Assembly: GCA_017994695.1 (NCBI GenBank)
Contig: JAGOKF010000023.1
Location: 1 to 45,457 of the forward strand
Direction of reading: 5' to 3'
Source: Myxococcota bacterium
GTDB taxonomy: Bacteria > Myxococcota_A > UBA9042 > DTJE01
DNA length: 45,457 nucleotides
Shown here: in pieces, positions 23,878 through 34,200 of the stretch
Position numbering within the stretch: position 1 is the stretch's first letter
How the letters are laid out: each line of letters begins with the position of its first letter
The notes under the pieces: model-generated
The model's database searches: none
Seen by the model: the letters and a program-made list of their open reading frames with translations, nothing else
What the model was told of the DNA's origin: nothing
Made by a program: the position numbers and the translations under genes

Positions 23878-25310
23878 CGGACGGTCTTTCCCGCTGCCAG
23901 GGCTCCCACCAGGGAGATGCTGCTGATGGTGTCCCCCATGCCGACGAGGGACACGGGCCGCTCGACCAGGACGGTGGGGACCGCCACGACGTCGAACTCG
24001 TCTCCCCGTTGGATGCCCGATTCCAGGAACTCCCGTGCCGGGATGCCTTCGAGGCCCAGGGCCCCGGCCAGCGAGGCCATCTCCCGGATTCCGACGTCGG
24101 ACGGACCCCGTCCTCGGACGTAGTCCAGGGCCTCGGGATGCTCCAGGGATCCCGTCGCGGCCTTGCCGGCCGCCAGGGCCGCCGCCGCCAGCATTCCCAG
24201 GCGGTTCGCCTCGGGGGAGCAGCGGAAGGATCGGGCCTGGAGGGTCGCGTAGCACCCGAAGAAGTGCAGTTGGATCCGGGGGACCCCGGTGTGGCGGTGC
24301 AGCGCCCGAAGGCCCTCGAAGAGGGTCGCCCCGTGGGGATCGGCATCGCACCGGGCCGCCAGGGCCGGATCGCACACCTCCAGCAGGTCGATCAGTTCGC
24401 GCTCGTTCAGGCCGAGGCTGTCCACCCGGGGAACCACCTCGGCCAGCACCTGTTCCCGGACCCGGCGGTCCTGGGTCGAGGCGGCCTCCAGGTGCACCAG
24501 GACCCCGGGTCGAACCCTTCGAACCTCCTCGAACACCCGGATCGAGGCCGCGATGGCCTCCCGGGCCGGCCGGCCGCCGGGCAGGGGGTCCTGGAGGAGG
24601 TGGTATCCCGACAGGAAGACCAGTTCCAGGGGGATGGCCGCGGCGGCCTCCGCCAGGCGGGGATCCAGGCGCATCTCCAGGTTGAACGGGTCGAAGGTGG
24701 CGATGAACCGGTTCGACTTGGGGCAGACAATCCGGTTTCCCGGCAGGGGAAGAACATCCCCGGAGTCGAACTCGAGGATGCGGTGCACCATTGGCGGGTC
24801 GTCCCGGACGACCGTCCGGGCCGGCCGGAGGCGGCCTTCGGCGTCCGGGGCCAGCAGGCCGGGCAGGTCCAGCAGCAAGGACGCCTGGACTTCCGGCAGG
24901 GCGGCGCAGTGGACCAGCACCCGCTGGACGCCCAGGAAGGCCAGGGCGTTGGCGACGATCCCCGCCTGTCCGCCCATCTGGAGCCGTCCCTCGCCGAAGG
25001 CCTCCCCGGCCCAGCGGGACACCTCCCCCCGCTGCACGATCCACTCCTCGGCGATGCCTCCGGCGAAGCAGCGCACCAGACCCCGGACCAGGTCCCGGGG
25101 CGTCTCGATGCGGCGGGGCCCCTCTGCGGTGATCTCCCCCGGATCCATCCCGAGGTCCCGGGCGACCTCCGCGATGCGGTCGCCCCGGACCTTCACCACC
25201 GCGTCGATGTTGGTGTTGAATGCCGACAGCACCCCCTCGATCTCCCGGAACCGGGGCAGCAGGAGGGGCACCTGTTGATAGAGATCCAGCCAGCAGGATT
25301 CCGCGGACAT
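23874..25310 (-). CDS. ADP-dependent phosphofructokinase/glucokinase
   Basis: 478 aa of the ribokinase-like ADP-PFK/GK family. FNTNIDAVVKV (31-41) is the sugar-binding start of the fold, GGQAGIVANALAFLG is the substrate loop, and GMGDTIS (457-463) provides the catalytic base Asp460. The family uses ADP rather than ATP as phosphoryl donor and is best known from archaeal modified glycolysis and animals; bacterial members exist but are few. Whether it acts on glucose or fructose-6-phosphate cannot be read reliably. GH31 glucosidase lies 4 nt upstream, which favours glucose as substrate. GAGGT precedes the ATG; the next gene overlaps as ATGA. Confidence 0.88.
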   Translation of the reverse strand: MSAESCWLDLYQQVPLLLPRFREIEGVLSAFNTNIDAVVKVRGDRIAEVARDLGMDPGEITAEGPRRIETPRDLVRGLVRCFAGGIAEEWIVQRGEVSRWAGEAFGEGRLQMGGQAGIVANALAFLGVQRVLVHCAALPEVQASLLLDLPGLLAPDAEGRLRPARTVVRDDPPMVHRILEFDSGDVLPLPGNRIVCPKSNRFIATFDPFNLEMRLDPRLAEAAAAIPLELVFLSGYHLLQDPLPGGRPAREAIAASIRVFEEVRRVRPGVLVHLEAASTQDRRVREQVLAEVVPRVDSLGLNERELIDLLEVCDPALAARCDADPHGATLFEGLRALHRHTGVPRIQLHFFGCYATLQARSFRCSPEANRLGMLAAAALAAGKAATGSLEHPEALDYVRGRGPSDVGIREMASLAGALGLEGIPAREFLESGIQRGDEFDVVAVPTVLVERPVSLVGMGDTISSISLVGALAAGKTVR

Positions 25311-25314
25311 GGGA

Positions 25315-27723
25315 CTACCTCGCTTCGGTGGCTGCTTCGGGGACCAGGCGCAGCCGCACCTCCCGGAAACCGGCCGGCAGGGCGAAGGGGCCCGGTCCCG
25401 CCAGGACCGCCCCGTCCACCTGGGCCTCGCGGACCATGCCGCCCGCCACCCGGAGGGACAGAGGCTCCGGCGGCCGGTCGCCCTCCCGGTCGGTCCGCAG
25501 GACGACCTCGTCCGGTGCGTCGGCATCGACCCGGTAGCGCTCCAGACAGAAGGGGCCATATCCATCCCCGTCGTCCTGGTACAGGGACCCTCCCGGGCAG
25601 GAATCCCCGGCGGGAAGGGCCAGTTGCAGGACCGTGCCTCCTTCCTCGGCCAGGGGGAACACGGAACCGCAGCGCTGGAAGACCGGGACCCGGTCCAGGG
25701 GCGCCGCGACGACGTGCCATCGTCCGCCGGCCAGAATCCCCTGGTCGCCCGACAGGTCCAGGAAGGCGCCTCGGGGCAGGCGCACCCGGCGCACCGTCGC
25801 TCCCGGTTCCAGCACCGGGGCCACCAGCAATGCGTCCCCCACCAGGAAGGCGTCGTCCACCTGTCCGACCTCGGGGTCTTCCGGGTCGATCCAGAACAGG
25901 GGCCGGACGGGCGGGTGCCCCTGGCGGTGGGCAGTCGCCGCGAGGGTGTACCAGTAGGGCAGCAGGCGGTAGCGTTCCCTCAGCAGGCCCCGGACGATGG
26001 CCAGCACCTCGGGCCCGAAGCACCAGGGCTCCCGGCGGGGTGTGAAGAAGGCCGAGTGGACCCGGAAGAACGGCAGGAAGGCCTGGGCCTGGAACCAGCG
26101 CACGAAGAGTTCCGGGTCCGGGTGTCCTCCGAAGCCCCCAATGTCCGAACCGGTCCAGGGGATTCCCGACAGGCCCAGGTTCATCACGATGCGCAGGGTC
26201 TGCCGCAGGGTCCACCAGTTGCTTTCGCTGTCGCCGGTCCAGTGCCAGGCGTAGCGGGCCAGCCCGACCCATCCGGAACGGGACAGGATCCACGGCCGCC
26301 GGTTCGGTCGCAGGCGCCGCATGGCCTCGTAGGCAGCCCGGTCCTCCAGGAAGCCGTAGAGGTTGTGGGCCTCCAGGTGGTTGCCGCCGCGTCCTTCCAT
26401 CGCGTGGCGCACCGGAAGCGGCAGCGTGCAGGATCCCCAGGCGGCGAAGGCCGCCGGCTCGTTCATGTCGTGCCAGACCCCCGCGACTCCCTGGTCCAGC
26501 AGGCGCGGGTAGAAGTCGCCCCACCACCGGCGGGTCTCCGGGTCCGTGAAGTCCGGGAAGACGCAGGTCCCGGGCCAGACCTCCGCCAGGGCCGGCCGTC
26601 CGTCGGGCAGCGTGCAGAAGGCTCCCCGGGCCATCCCCGAATCGTACACGTCGAATCCCGGCTCGGCCTTCACGCCGGGGTCCAGGATGGTCACCAGCCG
26701 GACCCCCTCGGTTTCCAGGTCCCGGCAGAGGGCCTTCAGGTCCGGGAACCGATCCGGGTCCACCGTGAAGACCCGGTGTCCCTGCATGTAGTGGATGTCC
26801 AGGTGGACCGCCGACCAGGGCAGGTCGTGTTCCCGGAACTTCCGGGCCAGTTCCCGGACCTCCTCCTCGTTCATGTAGGACCAGCGGGCCTGGTGGAACC
26901 CCAGAGCCCACCGGGGCGGCATGGCGGGCCGCCCGGTGAGCTCGGTGAAGCGTTCCATTGCCCGGGGAATGGGCCCGGGGATGACGTAGTAGCGCAGCGC
27001 CCCTCCCTCGAAACGGACCTCCTGGCGGTCGTGGGCCAGCGAGATGCGTCCGCGGTGGCTGTTCTCGAAGAAGGTCAGGGCGCAGCGGGGGCCCCGGCGG
27101 GTCACCAGGACCGGCAGGCAGACGTAGAGGGGATCGTCCCCCTCGGCGTAGGCCCCCTTCGGTTCGCTGTTCCAGAACTCCCAGGACCGCCCCCGGAGGT
27201 CCAGGCCGCCGGTCCGGAAGCCCAGGCCGTGGACCGCCTCGTCGGTGGCCAGTTCCCCCGACAGGTGCCAGCCTTCGCCGCTGCGGATCGGCGGCCCGTC
27301 CCGGCGCAGGGTCCCCTGTCCCGGGGCCTCCACCGTGACCGATCCGTCCTGGTTCACCAGGACCTCCAGGTCCCCGGCGGCCATCCGGGCCTGTCCCGGG
27401 ACCCGGCTCCAGGAGGTCTCCACCGGTTCCCAGTCCTCCCGGGCGATGGCGTAGGGCACGGGCAGCGCGCCGGGCTCCCAGGTCATCCGGACCAGGTCCT
27501 TCGCCAGGAACCGGACCTCCAGCGTTGCGTGCTCGAAGCGGAAGCGGCCGCCGTCGGCCGTGGGGATCGCCTCGACCAGGGCGCCGACCCCCTGCTCGCC
27601 CTGGCGACGGCCCTTTTGGAAACGCCGGTTCCAGGCGTCCCGCCGGAACCCGTACAGGAAGGACCGCCCCAGGGTTCCCCATCCCAGGTACGACAGTCCC
27701 TTGATCTTGGTCAGGACGTCCAT
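25315..27723 (-). CDS. GH31 alpha-glucosidase-type hydrolase
   Basis: 802 aa without a signal peptide, so cytoplasmic. The N-terminal beta-sandwich (about 40-265) precedes the catalytic barrel with HLDIHYM (308-314), nucleophile Asp419 in VWHDMNEP and acid/base Asp498 in HWTGDSESNW, then C-terminal sandwich domains. GH31 enzymes release alpha-linked glucose or xylose from oligosaccharide ends; the conserved DMNEP favours alpha-glucosidase. GGAGG lies 6 nt before the ATG. Its TAG stop is 4 nt before the ADP-dependent kinase start, so glucose release and phosphorylation are encoded on one transcript. Confidence 0.92.
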   Translation of the reverse strand: MDVLTKIKGLSYLGWGTLGRSFLYGFRRDAWNRRFQKGRRQGEQGVGALVEAIPTADGGRFRFEHATLEVRFLAKDLVRMTWEPGALPVPYAIAREDWEPVETSWSRVPGQARMAAGDLEVLVNQDGSVTVEAPGQGTLRRDGPPIRSGEGWHLSGELATDEAVHGLGFRTGGLDLRGRSWEFWNSEPKGAYAEGDDPLYVCLPVLVTRRGPRCALTFFENSHRGRISLAHDRQEVRFEGGALRYYVIPGPIPRAMERFTELTGRPAMPPRWALGFHQARWSYMNEEEVRELARKFREHDLPWSAVHLDIHYMQGHRVFTVDPDRFPDLKALCRDLETEGVRLVTILDPGVKAEPGFDVYDSGMARGAFCTLPDGRPALAEVWPGTCVFPDFTDPETRRWWGDFYPRLLDQGVAGVWHDMNEPAAFAAWGSCTLPLPVRHAMEGRGGNHLEAHNLYGFLEDRAAYEAMRRLRPNRRPWILSRSGWVGLARYAWHWTGDSESNWWTLRQTLRIVMNLGLSGIPWTGSDIGGFGGHPDPELFVRWFQAQAFLPFFRVHSAFFTPRREPWCFGPEVLAIVRGLLRERYRLLPYWYTLAATAHRQGHPPVRPLFWIDPEDPEVGQVDDAFLVGDALLVAPVLEPGATVRRVRLPRGAFLDLSGDQGILAGGRWHVVAAPLDRVPVFQRCGSVFPLAEEGGTVLQLALPAGDSCPGGSLYQDDGDGYGPFCLERYRVDADAPDEVVLRTDREGDRPPEPLSLRVAGGMVREAQVDGAVLAGPGPFALPAGFREVRLRLVPEAATEAR

Positions 27724-27823
27724 GTCGATCCTCCGTGACACCGCGGTCGGGCTTCCGCTTCGCCTTGCGTCCGGGCTCCCGTCCGCCCGGACCCTTCGGA
27801 GCCGGAACAGCGGCATTCTCCAC

Positions 27824-28552
27824 TCATCCCGGAAGCCTCGCCCTGGCATTTGCATGGAGTTCGCGGATGGCGGCCTCGGCCTGGGCGGTGAGCCGGTCCC
27901 GGTCCCCGTAGCCGAGCCCCTCGGTGGGGATGGGCCGGCCGACTCCGACCACCACGGTGCCGGGCCTGGGCGCCAGGGACCCCTTCGGCAGCAGGTCGAA
28001 GGTCCCGGCCACCGCGACGGGCAGGATCGGGACCCGGGCCTCGATGGCCAGCAGGGCTCCTCCCTTCTTGAAGGGGAGGAAGACGTCGGCCGGGGACCGG
28101 GTCCCTTCGGGAAAGGTCAGCACCCGGCGGCCCGCCCGGACCCGGTCGGCGGCCCGGCGCATGCCCGCCAGGGAGTCCCGGCGATCCCCCCGGTCGATGG
28201 CCACGTAGCCGGCCCTCGTGACGGCCCAGCCCCAGAGGGGGATCCGGGCGAGGGACTTCTTGATGACGAAGGAGACCGGAAAGGGGAGGGTGCAGAGGAT
28301 CACCGGCCCGTCCAGGTGGCTGCGGTGGTTGCAGAGGATCACGCAGGGGCCCACGTCCCGGGCGTGTTCCAGGCCGAAGGCCTCGATCCGGATCCCCGCG
28401 GCCCGGAGCAGGGCCCAGGACCAGAACCGGATCAGCCGGTCCGCCGCGTCGATGCGTCCCGCCAGGCCCAGGGCCGAGATGGGGATCACCAGCAGGACCG
28501 TCAGCAGCAAGATGGTGGCATGGACCCTTGCCGCTCCCAGGAGGCGTTTCAT
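27824..28552 (-). CDS. plsC: 1-acyl-sn-glycerol-3-phosphate acyltransferase
   Basis: 242 aa. N-terminal membrane helix, then the acyltransferase motifs: NHRSHLD containing HX4D (His76, Asp81), FVIKKSLARIPLWGW, and FPEGTRS near residue 148. PlsC acylates lysophosphatidate to phosphatidate at the inner membrane. It lies 100 bp upstream of the GH31 gene on the same strand, so may share the transcript. TACAAT at 28592-28587 on the minus strand is a good -10 box with a poor -35. Confidence 0.92.
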   Translation of the reverse strand: MKRLLGAARVHATILLLTVLLVIPISALGLAGRIDAADRLIRFWSWALLRAAGIRIEAFGLEHARDVGPCVILCNHRSHLDGPVILCTLPFPVSFVIKKSLARIPLWGWAVTRAGYVAIDRGDRRDSLAGMRRAADRVRAGRRVLTFPEGTRSPADVFLPFKKGGALLAIEARVPILPVAVAGTFDLLPKGSLAPRPGTVVVGVGRPIPTEGLGYGDRDRLTAQAEAAIRELHANARARLPG

Positions 28553-28586
28553 GCCGGGCGGATCTCCCCGTGGGCGTCCCCGGCGG

Positions 28587-28592
28587 ATTGTA
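28587..28592 (-). promoter_or_regulatory. -10 box of plsC
   Basis: TACAAT on the minus strand, 35 nt before the plsC ATG; no recognisable TTGACA at the proper distance. Confidence 0.3.
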
Positions 28593-28714
28593 GCGCACCC
28601 CGGGCCGGAAGCGCTCCCGTGCCTTCTTCTTGCGCGTTCCCGGGTCCGTGCCTGCGGTCGTGCCCACCCGTTGTGATAGGATGCCGCCGGCTGGGATGGA
28701 AGGCGGTACCGCCC

Positions 28715-29341
28715 ATGAAACGACTCCGATGGGTGATCGGGCTGGCCTCGACGATGATCGCGTGCAGCAGCAGCCTCGGGAGCGCCGGCGAGGATCTGCC
28801 GGCCGAAGGCGTCACGGTCCAGGTCCCCTGCGCTGATCCCGACGACGTCCGCCCCGTGGATCGCTGTCCCGATTTGGAAACGGTCCCGTCGCTGACGGCC
28901 TGCAACGTCGCCGACACCCTTCGTCCCGTTGCCCGGGCGATCCAGGGGACCGGATCCCGGTGGACGGGGCGGATCGGCGGCCGGCAGATCGCCGCGAACG
29001 GCCGGCCGTCCTCCCTGGCCGGCAGCGGGTGGATCACCGCCTTCTGCCAGGGGGACGACGTGCTGTGGTTCGACGTGACCCTCGGGGAGTGCCGCCTCCG
29101 GAACCTCTGCGCCTGCCGGACCGCGGGCACCTGCGGGGGCCTCGCCTGTGACGGCGGGGCGGAACCCCCTCCGCCTTCCGTGGACTCGGACCGGGCGATC
29201 CGGGCCGCCTTCCCCGGCGACGGAGCCACCGGCACCTACGACCTGGACTACGACGCCGGGACCGGTCGCTGGACCGTGACCCGGAAGGCCGACGGATCGA
29301 GGGTCCAGGTGGACGGGGCCACCGGTTCCGTCGTTCCCTGA
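28715..29341 (+). CDS. Secreted or lipoprotein of unknown function
   Basis: 208 aa. Signal peptide with a possible lipobox MIAC (Cys17), or cleavage after LGSAG. The mature part carries eight cysteines, several in close pairs (CRLRNLCACRTAGTCGGLAC), a proline-rich hinge (PPPPS) and a C-terminal strand-rich end resembling a PepSY-like repeat (RWTVTRKADGSRVQVDGATG). I do not recognise the family. Transcribed away from plsC across a 162 bp gap. Confidence 0.65.
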   Translation: MKRLRWVIGLASTMIACSSSLGSAGEDLPAEGVTVQVPCADPDDVRPVDRCPDLETVPSLTACNVADTLRPVARAIQGTGSRWTGRIGGRQIAANGRPSSLAGSGWITAFCQGDDVLWFDVTLGECRLRNLCACRTAGTCGGLACDGGAEPPPPSVDSDRAIRAAFPGDGATGTYDLDYDAGTGRWTVTRKADGSRVQVDGATGSVVP

Positions 29342-29368
29342 CCGTGGACGTGCCCGGGTCCTCCCCGA

Positions 29369-29935
29369 TCAGCCCTGGCCCAGGTGCTCCGCCAGGATGC
29401 GGATGCCGATCGCCCAGAGGATCAGCCCTCCGACGATCGCCATCCGGTGTCCGAAGGCCGATCCGAGGAAGGTCCCCAGGCGCAGTCCCAGCAGCGTGAA
29501 TCCCGCGGCCACCAGCCCGATCACCGCCGCCGGGTACCAGATGGAGACCCCGATCAGCGCCAGGGACAGGCCCACGGCCAGGGCATCGATGCTGGTGGCC
29601 ACCGACAGCACCATCAGCGACCGCCCTCGGGTCGGGTCCTGCGGAGTGCCTCCCGGCTCCGGTCCACGCCAGCCCTCCTGGATCATCCGGCTTCCCACCA
29701 CCGCCAGCAGCCCGAAGGCCACCCAGTGGTCCACCTCCCGGATCCACTGCACGATGGTGCTGCCGGCCCAGAAGCCCACCAGCGGCATCAGGAACTGGAA
29801 CAGGCCGAAGTGGAAGGACAGCCGGAAGGCCTGGCGCCGGGTGACGGTTCCCAGGGAGAGGGCGGCGCCGACGGACACCGCGAAGGCGTCCATCGCCAGG
29901 GCCACCGCCAGGCCCAGCACCTCCAGCAGGGTCAT
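29369..29935 (-). CDS. mntP: Manganese efflux pump
   Basis: 188 aa, six membrane helices. The two MntP half-site motifs AMDAFAVSVGAA and SIDALAVGLSLAL carry the conserved acidic residues expected to bind manganese on its way out of the cell. ATG 29935 is preferred over GTG 29959, because the predicted promoter places the transcript start downstream of that GTG. No yybP-ykoY manganese riboswitch fits in the very short leader. Confidence 0.93.
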   Translation of the reverse strand: MTLLEVLGLAVALAMDAFAVSVGAALSLGTVTRRQAFRLSFHFGLFQFLMPLVGFWAGSTIVQWIREVDHWVAFGLLAVVGSRMIQEGWRGPEPGGTPQDPTRGRSLMVLSVATSIDALAVGLSLALIGVSIWYPAAVIGLVAAGFTLLGLRLGTFLGSAFGHRMAIVGGLILWAIGIRILAEHLGQG

Positions 29936-29959
29936 TCCCGCCGCTCCGTTCCCCGCCAC

Positions 29960-29989
29960 ACCCTAGCGGCCCGGTCCGTCCCCCGTCAA
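29960..29989 (-). promoter_or_regulatory. Promoter of mntP
   Basis: Minus-strand TTGACG (29989-29984), 18 nt spacer, TAGGGT (29965-29960). The -10 box is identical to that of glnA. The leader would be only about 18 nt. Confidence 0.5.
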
Positions 29990-30174
29990 GTCGGTCTCCG
30001 GGAACCGCCACCGATGAATCCGGTTCTTGTACCCCAGCAGGCGCGGGACCACGATCCGCCCCGGGAATCCGTGGGAACGTCGTTCCGAATCCAACGGAGG
30101 CCACCCCGCCCATCCCGTTCCTCGATGGCCGTTTCCGGGTCAAGGCGTCTTGGGCTCCGTTCCAACCCGATGAC

Positions 30175-30203
30175 TTGACGGGAGAATCCCGCTGCTCCAG
30201 ACT
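30175..30203 (+). promoter_or_regulatory. Promoter of the lipoprotein gene at 30236
   Basis: TTGACG (30175-30180), 17 nt spacer, CAGACT (30198-30203). The same -10 box occurs in front of the M2 peptidase gene. Confidence 0.4.
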
Positions 30204-30235
30204 GGAGCCGAAGTCCGCAGGCGCCGGGAGGGGGC

Positions 30236-31156
30236 ATGGGAAGCATCCGTCGGATCGCCGTTTCGATGATGGTCCTGGCAACGACGGGGATCGGGTGCGG
30301 TGGCGGGGGAGGTCCCGGGGATCCGGGACCCGGTGCCGGGGACGTCCCTCCGGAGGCCACCCCCGACTTGTCGTCGCCGAACGATGTCCCGGAGGTTTCG
30401 CCAGCGGACCTGCCTCCGGGGCCGGACGTCCCGGCGGACCCCTCCGCGGAACCCGCTTCCGATGTCCCGGTGGCGCCGGACCCGGGAGGCCAGGACACGC
30501 CGCAGGAACCCTGCCCCCAGGACTTCCACGGGGCCGACGGGACCCCCTGCCCCGAGGAGGACCGGGTCTGCGGGGGTCCCTGCACCGATCGCTGCCAGTT
30601 CTGCAGCGTGCTCCGGTGCGAAGGGGGATTCTGGACCTGGATCGAGGTGTTTCCGGACCCGAACTGCGGCGATGCGGCACCCGGAGAGGACGGGACCGCC
30701 GACGCGGCCGAGCCCGGGACGCCTTCGTACCGCATCAGCGGCTGCGGAGGCTTCGGTGCGCCCGATGGCGGGCGAAGCGCTGCGGGCTACTGCGACGCCG
30801 AGGTGCTGTCCTGGCTGTGGGATCCGGTCACGGGGTCCCTGGTGATCCAGGATCGGCGGGTGCTGCTGAACTGCTGCGGCGACCGGTCCATGAGGGCCCG
30901 CTGGTCCGGGGACACCCTGGTGCTGGAGGAGACCGATGCCCCTCCGCAGGAGGGGCGGTGCCGGTGCCTCTGCGTCTTCGACTTCGAGGCGACGGTGCCC
31001 GGCGTCCAGGCGGCGACGGTGCCGGTCCGGCTGGTCCGGGAGGTCACCGACTCGGGCGAAGGTCCCAGGGTGCTGTGGGAGGCCATGCTGGACGCCGGCA
31101 GCCCGGGGGCGGTGGTGCTGGACCCCGTCCCCGTCGGCTACGGCTGCGTGGAATAG
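30236..31156 (+). CDS. Lipoprotein with Pro/Asp-rich linker, function unknown
   Basis: 306 aa. Signal peptide ending in GIGC (Cys21) followed by a run of glycines and about 65 residues of Pro/Asp/Val/Gly linker, then a C-terminal domain of about 220 residues with at least fourteen cysteines, including CGGPCTDRCQFC and CRCLC. The design (lipid anchor, acidic spacer, disulfide-rich head) matches the two other lipoproteins in the window. GGGAGG precedes the ATG. No family recognised. Confidence 0.7.
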   Translation: MGSIRRIAVSMMVLATTGIGCGGGGGPGDPGPGAGDVPPEATPDLSSPNDVPEVSPADLPPGPDVPADPSAEPASDVPVAPDPGGQDTPQEPCPQDFHGADGTPCPEEDRVCGGPCTDRCQFCSVLRCEGGFWTWIEVFPDPNCGDAAPGEDGTADAAEPGTPSYRISGCGGFGAPDGGRSAAGYCDAEVLSWLWDPVTGSLVIQDRRVLLNCCGDRSMRARWSGDTLVLEETDAPPQEGRCRCLCVFDFEATVPGVQAATVPVRLVREVTDSGEGPRVLWEAMLDAGSPGAVVLDPVPVGYGCVE

Positions 31157-31225
31157 AGGGCCCGTCATCCCTCCCAGGCCCGGCCCCGCCGTCGCGGCCG
31201 TTCCGACCCGCTGGACCCGTTGGCG

Positions 31226-34200
31226 TCACGGGGACAGGTGGAAGCGGACGGTGCTGCCGCCGGAACCGGGCAGGACCTCCAGGCGATCGGGGCAGAGGGC
31301 CTTCAGGTCCTCCATGTGGGAGATGATGCCCACCAGGCGACCGCCCTGGCCCGACAGGGCGGCGAGATGGTTCCACGCCTCCTCCCGGGCCTCGGCATCG
31401 AGGTTCCCGAAGCCCTCGTCCAGGAACAGGGTCTCCAGGCGGATGCCCCCGGCCCGCTGCTGCACCACGTCGGCCAGCCCCAGGGCCAGCGACAGGGCCG
31501 CCTGGAAGGACTCGCCGCCCGACAGGGTCTGGACCGCCCTGCGGCCTCCCGTGTAGGCGTCCTCGACGTCCAGTTCCAGGCCTTCCCGGCTCCGGCGGTC
31601 GAGGGGGGCCTGGCGACGATGCAACTGGAACCGTCCCCGGCTCATCGTCCGGAGGCGCAGGTTGGCCGCCTCCAGGACCTGGTCCAGCAGCAGTCCCAGC
31701 ACGAAGTCGTGGAAGGACTGCCGCCTCGCGTTCCGGCCCTCGGCGACTTCCGAGAGGGCTTCCATCCGGCGATGGCGGTCCTCGAGGGCGGCCATTTCCG
31801 TCCCATTCTCCCGCAGTCGATTCCGCAGGTCCCGGTCCCGCTCCAGGTCGGACTCGACCTGGGCCGCCTGCCTCTGGCCCGCCTCCAGCAACGAGGAGGC
31901 CTCGGCCTCGGCGCTCTCCAGGGCGGCGAGGTCGGGGTCCGCCAGGTTCCCGGTCGCCCTGCGGCATCGATCCACCTCGTGTTCGGCCTGCCGGACGGCC
32001 CGTTCCCAGGCATCGACCCGCGCCTGCCACGCATTCGTCTGTTCGGCCGGCAGCCGCGCCGAGGACCAGTCCTCGATGGTCTCGAAGCCCTGTTCCCGGA
32101 GCCTCTCCCGGAACCGACCCTCTGCCTGTTCCAGGTCCGACGAGGCCCTTCGCGCCTCCTCCTCGGCCTGCGCTCGCCGGGTCTCGGCGGCGGTGCATGC
32201 CTGGGACGCGGCCCGGAGGGACTCCTCGGCATCCTCCAGGGCCTTTCGCATGGCCGCGACGGTTCCCTGGAGGGCCTCGGTCTGTTCCTGCCACGAGGAT
32301 CGGTCCATCCCCTCCGGCAGACCGTTGCGCCGCTCCTCCCATTGGGCAAGGGCCTTGTCCCACGCCGTCCGGGCCTCCTGGAATCCCGTCCCCATCCCCT
32401 CCAGGATCTCCCGCGCCTGCCTGGCCAGCCCGTCGACCTCCTGGCGCCGGGTCCGGGTTCCCGCCAGTTCCTCGACGGCGCCGGCCGCCTCCCGGACTTC
32501 CTTCTCGGCCGCCCTTCCCTGGCCTTCGATGTCTTCCAGGGAATCGCCTGCGGCCTCCCCGAGTTCCAGCAGGAGATCCCCGATCCGCTGGGCCAGGGCC
32601 GACTGCTGCTCCCGGTGCCGGAGGACCTCGTCCGAGGCGGACTTCCAGGCCGAGGCCGCCTCGTCGACCTCCCGTTGCATCTCCTCCAGCATTGCCGGCT
32701 CCGGCAGGTCCTCCCGGACCGGTGCGGGCGCCGGGTGGTCCATCGACCCGCAGACGGGGCAGGGGGTTCCGGGAACCAGGCGGGCGGCCAGCAGCGAGGC
32801 CATCCCGTGCCGGTACCTCGTCATGGCCTCCTCGTGCTTTTGTCGCGCATTCCGGAGGGCGGCCTCCGCCAACCCTTCCCGGGAGACCAGGACCCCCAGT
32901 TCCGATTCCTGCCGGATCCGCTGCGCCTCCAGTTCCGCCAGCCGTTTCCGGAGGACACGGAGCCGGGACACCCGTTCCAGCCGCATCCTCCGGCGCGGCA
33001 GGTCCTCGGCGATTGGCAGGAGGGCCTCGATCCGTCCCTCCAGGTCCCGCTGTTCCCGCTCCAGGGCGGCCAGCCGGTCCCGGGCGCGTCGCTGCTCCTC
33101 CTCGATCCCGGCGAGCCTCCCGCGGGCTTCCCGGGCCTCCCGTTCGGCCTGTTCCATCAAGTCGATGCGCGGTCCCAGTTCCGACAGGACGACCAGCCTC
33201 CGCTCGATTTCCTCCCGTTCCGGCACCTTTCCCCGCTGACGTTCCAGGGCGTCCCGGGCCAGATCCCGGCGAAGCCGGGCGGCCTCCAGGTCCCGCGCCG
33301 CCTGCTCCAGGTCCCGGCTGCGCCGCAGGGCCTCGCGCTGCCGCTCCTTCACCCCCTCGGCCAGGTCGGCCAGGGACTCGGCCTTTCGCGCCGCCTCCAG
33401 GGCCGCCCGCAGGCCCGCGACGTCCTCCTGCTGCCGTTGGAGCTCCTCGAGGCGCATCGACGCCAGGCGGTGCTCCTCGAACAGCGCCCGGATCCGCCGC
33501 CCTTCCTCGCAGGCCCGCCGCGCCTCGTCGAGCCGCTTCCGGAACCCGTCCAGCGCCTCCCGGAGGGCCTCCAGTTCCGCGCCCCGCTGTTCGATCCTCC
33601 GGTCCAGGTCGGCCAGGGAGGGGACGTTTCCGGCATCCAGCAGCGTCTTCTGGCGCTCCTCCAGGACCCGGTACTCGGAACGCCATTGCGCTGCCAGGTT
33701 CTTCAGGTCCTCCTGGATCCGCCGGTAGATCGCCGTGTCGAACAGGTTGCCGAGGATTCCCTCCCGCTCCCTGGCGTCGGCCACCAGCAGGCTCCGGAAC
33801 CGGCCCTGGGGAATCAGGATCACCTGCCGGAACTCCGCCGCCGTGAATCCCATCGTCCGCTGGACGGCCTCGGTGACCTTGCGGTCCCCGGTGGCCATGA
33901 CGGCCCACGCGTCGTTCCCGGACGCCGCCCGCCGGTGCATCGTGGCCTCCGCGGGCAGGGCCCTCCGGGTGCCCCGGCGCCCGGGGCCCTCCCAGGCCGG
34001 CGACCGCCAGACCCGGTACTGCCAGTCGCCCAGGGCGAACTGGAATTCCACCTCGGTCCGGAGGTCCGGGGGAGCCAGCTGGCTGCGCATCTGGCGGTCG
34101 GTCCGTTCCGCGCCCGAGGACTCGCCGTAGAGGGCGTAGCAGATCGCGTCGAACACCGTGGTCTTTCCCGCGCCCGTGGGGCCGTGGATCAGGAACAGCC

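Larger units (their letters stand above)
29936..30235. other. 300-bp divergent gap between mntP and a lipoprotein gene
   Basis: Apart from the two promoters annotated separately I see no gene, tRNA, riboswitch or repeat here. A T-loop-like stretch near 30084 does not fold into a tRNA. Confidence 0.5.

Noticed and set aside
29936-30000. yybP-ykoY manganese riboswitch for mntP
   Set aside because: The leader from the predicted promoter is about 18 nt, far too short, and the conserved core is not seen.
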